From assembly GCA_003453835.1 (NCBI GenBank), contig DMMN01000183.1, forward strand, positions 18,791 to 25,459: a DNA stretch of 6,669 nt. Direction: 5' to 3'. The position numbers were made by a program, and so were the translations under genes. The notes below the pieces were generated by a model, which saw only the letters and a list, made by a program, of their open reading frames with translations, was not told the DNA's origin and ran no database searches. Source of the stretch: Bacteroidota bacterium. GTDB lineage: Bacteria; Bacteroidota; Ignavibacteria; UBA10030. The number at the start of each line of letters is the position of its first letter. Within the stretch, counting starts at the first letter, position 1. Below are positions 5,697 through 6,669 of this stretch, piece by piece.

Positions 5697-6669
5697 CGCC
5701 GATTCCCTCCTTCAACGCTCTTGCCGATACGGTTCCGAAGGACTTCCCGTTGACCCTGATGTTGTATGCCGGTCTGGAGAGCTTGTCGAATCTCACGTTG
5801 ATTGTTCGCGGACTCGAGAAATTGTCCAGGATTTCGACATCGATTGATGATCCCTTTACTGCAACGCGTGGAATTCTACAGCCGTCGATCCCAACTCCCC
5901 ATTGTTCCTTCACGTTCACGTAGGCATCGCCGTATCGCTGGGTGATGAGATGAATGGAAACGACTGAGCTGCCCGTTCCCCAATGGATTCCCGTTACACC
6001 GGCGAGCTGATCGTGGCCCGAGTGGGCATAGTTCTCCGCCGTCCGCGGAGATGTCGGTGATTCAAATAAGGAGAACATCGCCCGCAGAGCGGCAATTCCG
6101 CGTTCGAAGTACTCGCGCCTCCCCGTCATCTCATAATAGTTCATCAGGGTCACGGCAAAGTACCCTTGTCGCGAGTCACTCCACTCGGCGTCCGTATTCT
6201 GGACTCCGAAGCCTCCGAACAATTCGCACGAGAGCCAGGATGGACTCCAAACCTGTTGAAAGAGGCAGAGATAGTCCATGATCTCTATCCCTTTCTCTTT
6301 GTAGATCGGATTCTTCGTCATCTTGTAGAGCTCGTAACATGCTTCGGCTGCTTGATGCATCGAGAGCGTGTTTTGAGGATGCTGTTGGGTAAATGAATCG
6401 AAAAAACCGAGCGGCTTGCGCGAACAGGAAAAGAACGTTTCAAAATCGAACCACTTCCGATAGGGGACGATGTTCCGGAAGATATACTTCATTGACAGTT
6501 CTGCCGCCTCAAGGTATTTTGACTCGGACGTGTGTTTGGAAAGCTCGGCCAAGAACAAGGCGGCTCCTGCCGTTTCTCCATTCTCGTCCCTCAACGCTTC
6601 GGCAGGTTCGAGTGTCTCCGGGTGATACCACGATGGGATGACGCCATTTTTGCTTTGGTGCTTCAGCAG
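5686..6669 (-). CDS. Secreted-enzyme-like helical toroid protein with C-terminal beta domain (N-terminus cut by window edge)
   Basis: The frame is open to the right edge and gives 327 residues before TAG at 5686. The codons at 6595-6669 read as sensible protein (NGVIPSWYHPETLEP), so the gene starts outside the window. Visible residues 1-205 show repeated helix pairs of the six-hairpin glycosidase type, each with a TPR-like rhythm such as FLAELSKHT..YLEAA (39-56), AAEACYELYKMT..YKEKG (107-127) and LMNYYEMTGRREYFERG (175-191). Between them are polar, probably active-site, loops: KWFDFETFFSCS (72-83), QNTLSMHQ (99-106) and GFGVQNTDAEWSDSRQ (153-168). Residues about 225-327 look like a beta domain (VNVKEQWGVGIDGC, then VAVKGSSIDVEILDN). 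I do not recognise a named family. The layout suits a glycoside hydrolase, epimerase or lyase; the conserved Asp and Glu residues favour a catalytic role but do not prove it. Its stop lies 11 bases inside propeller A, so it belongs to the same operon. Export cannot be judged because the N-terminus is missing. Confidence 0.85.
   Translation of the reverse strand: MLKHQSKNGVIPSWYHPETLEPAEALRDENGETAGAALFLAELSKHTSESKYLEAAELSMKYIFRNIVPYRKWFDFETFFSCSRKPLGFFDSFTQQHPQNTLSMHQAAEACYELYKMTKNPIYKEKGIEIMDYLCLFQQVWSPSWLSCELFGGFGVQNTDAEWSDSRQGYFAVTLMNYYEMTGRREYFERGIAALRAMFSLFESPTSPRTAENYAHSGHDQLAGVTGIHWGTGSSVVSIHLITQRYGDAYVNVKEQWGVGIDGCRIPRVAVKGSSIDVEILDNFSSPRTINVRFDKLSRPAYNIRVNGKSFGTVSARALKEGIGVGL
5706..5711 (-). 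promoter_or_regulatory. Strong Shine-Dalgarno site for propeller A
   Basis: The minus strand reads AGGAGG, 9 bases before the TTG at 5696 and inside the last codons of the upstream gene. It decides the unusual TTG start and shows that this organism uses Shine-Dalgarno initiation at least here. Confidence 0.75.

Overview
The whole window is one minus-strand gene cluster, read from right to left, with almost no non-coding DNA. It holds six genes: four complete and two cut by the window edges. In order of transcription they are: (1) the C-terminal part of an alpha/alpha-toroid-like protein with a terminal beta domain; (2) a secreted seven-bladed Asp-box beta-propeller, here called propeller A; (3) a 590-residue secreted protein with a toroid plus beta-sandwich layout like that of polysaccharide lyases, called TENH1 after its Thr-Glu-Asn-His motif; (4) propeller B; (5) propeller C; (6) the N-terminal 298 residues of a paralogue of TENH1, called TENH2. 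The first three junctions overlap by 11, 4 and 4 bases, and the last two gaps are 14 and 16 bases, so the genes are very probably co-transcribed and partly translationally coupled. No promoter, terminator, RNA gene, mobile element or CRISPR array is visible.

All five proteins whose N-terminus is visible begin with a probable Sec signal peptide, several with Gln at or next to the expected cleavage site. No transporter, regulator or cytoplasmic enzyme lies in the window. The cluster therefore looks like a set of exported proteins. TENH1 and TENH2 resemble the heparinase II/III, PL15 and PL17 lyase fold, down to the spacing of candidate Asn-His, Tyr and His catalytic residues. The propellers are single-domain, complete, and paralogous along their whole length, so they look like dedicated partners or glycan-binding proteins rather than generic repeats. 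The repeated combination (propeller then TENH; propeller, propeller then TENH) suggests a duplicated two-part module acting on a polysaccharide outside the cytoplasm. That function is inference.

The organism is probably a Gram-negative bacterium of the Bacteroidota/Chlorobi/Ignavibacteria sphere or a related group. The reasons are moderate GC (a little above 50% by eye), signal peptides ending near Gln, and many secreted Asp-box propellers. The clear AGGAGG ribosome binding site before one gene argues against typical Bacteroidia. Taxonomy is low confidence.
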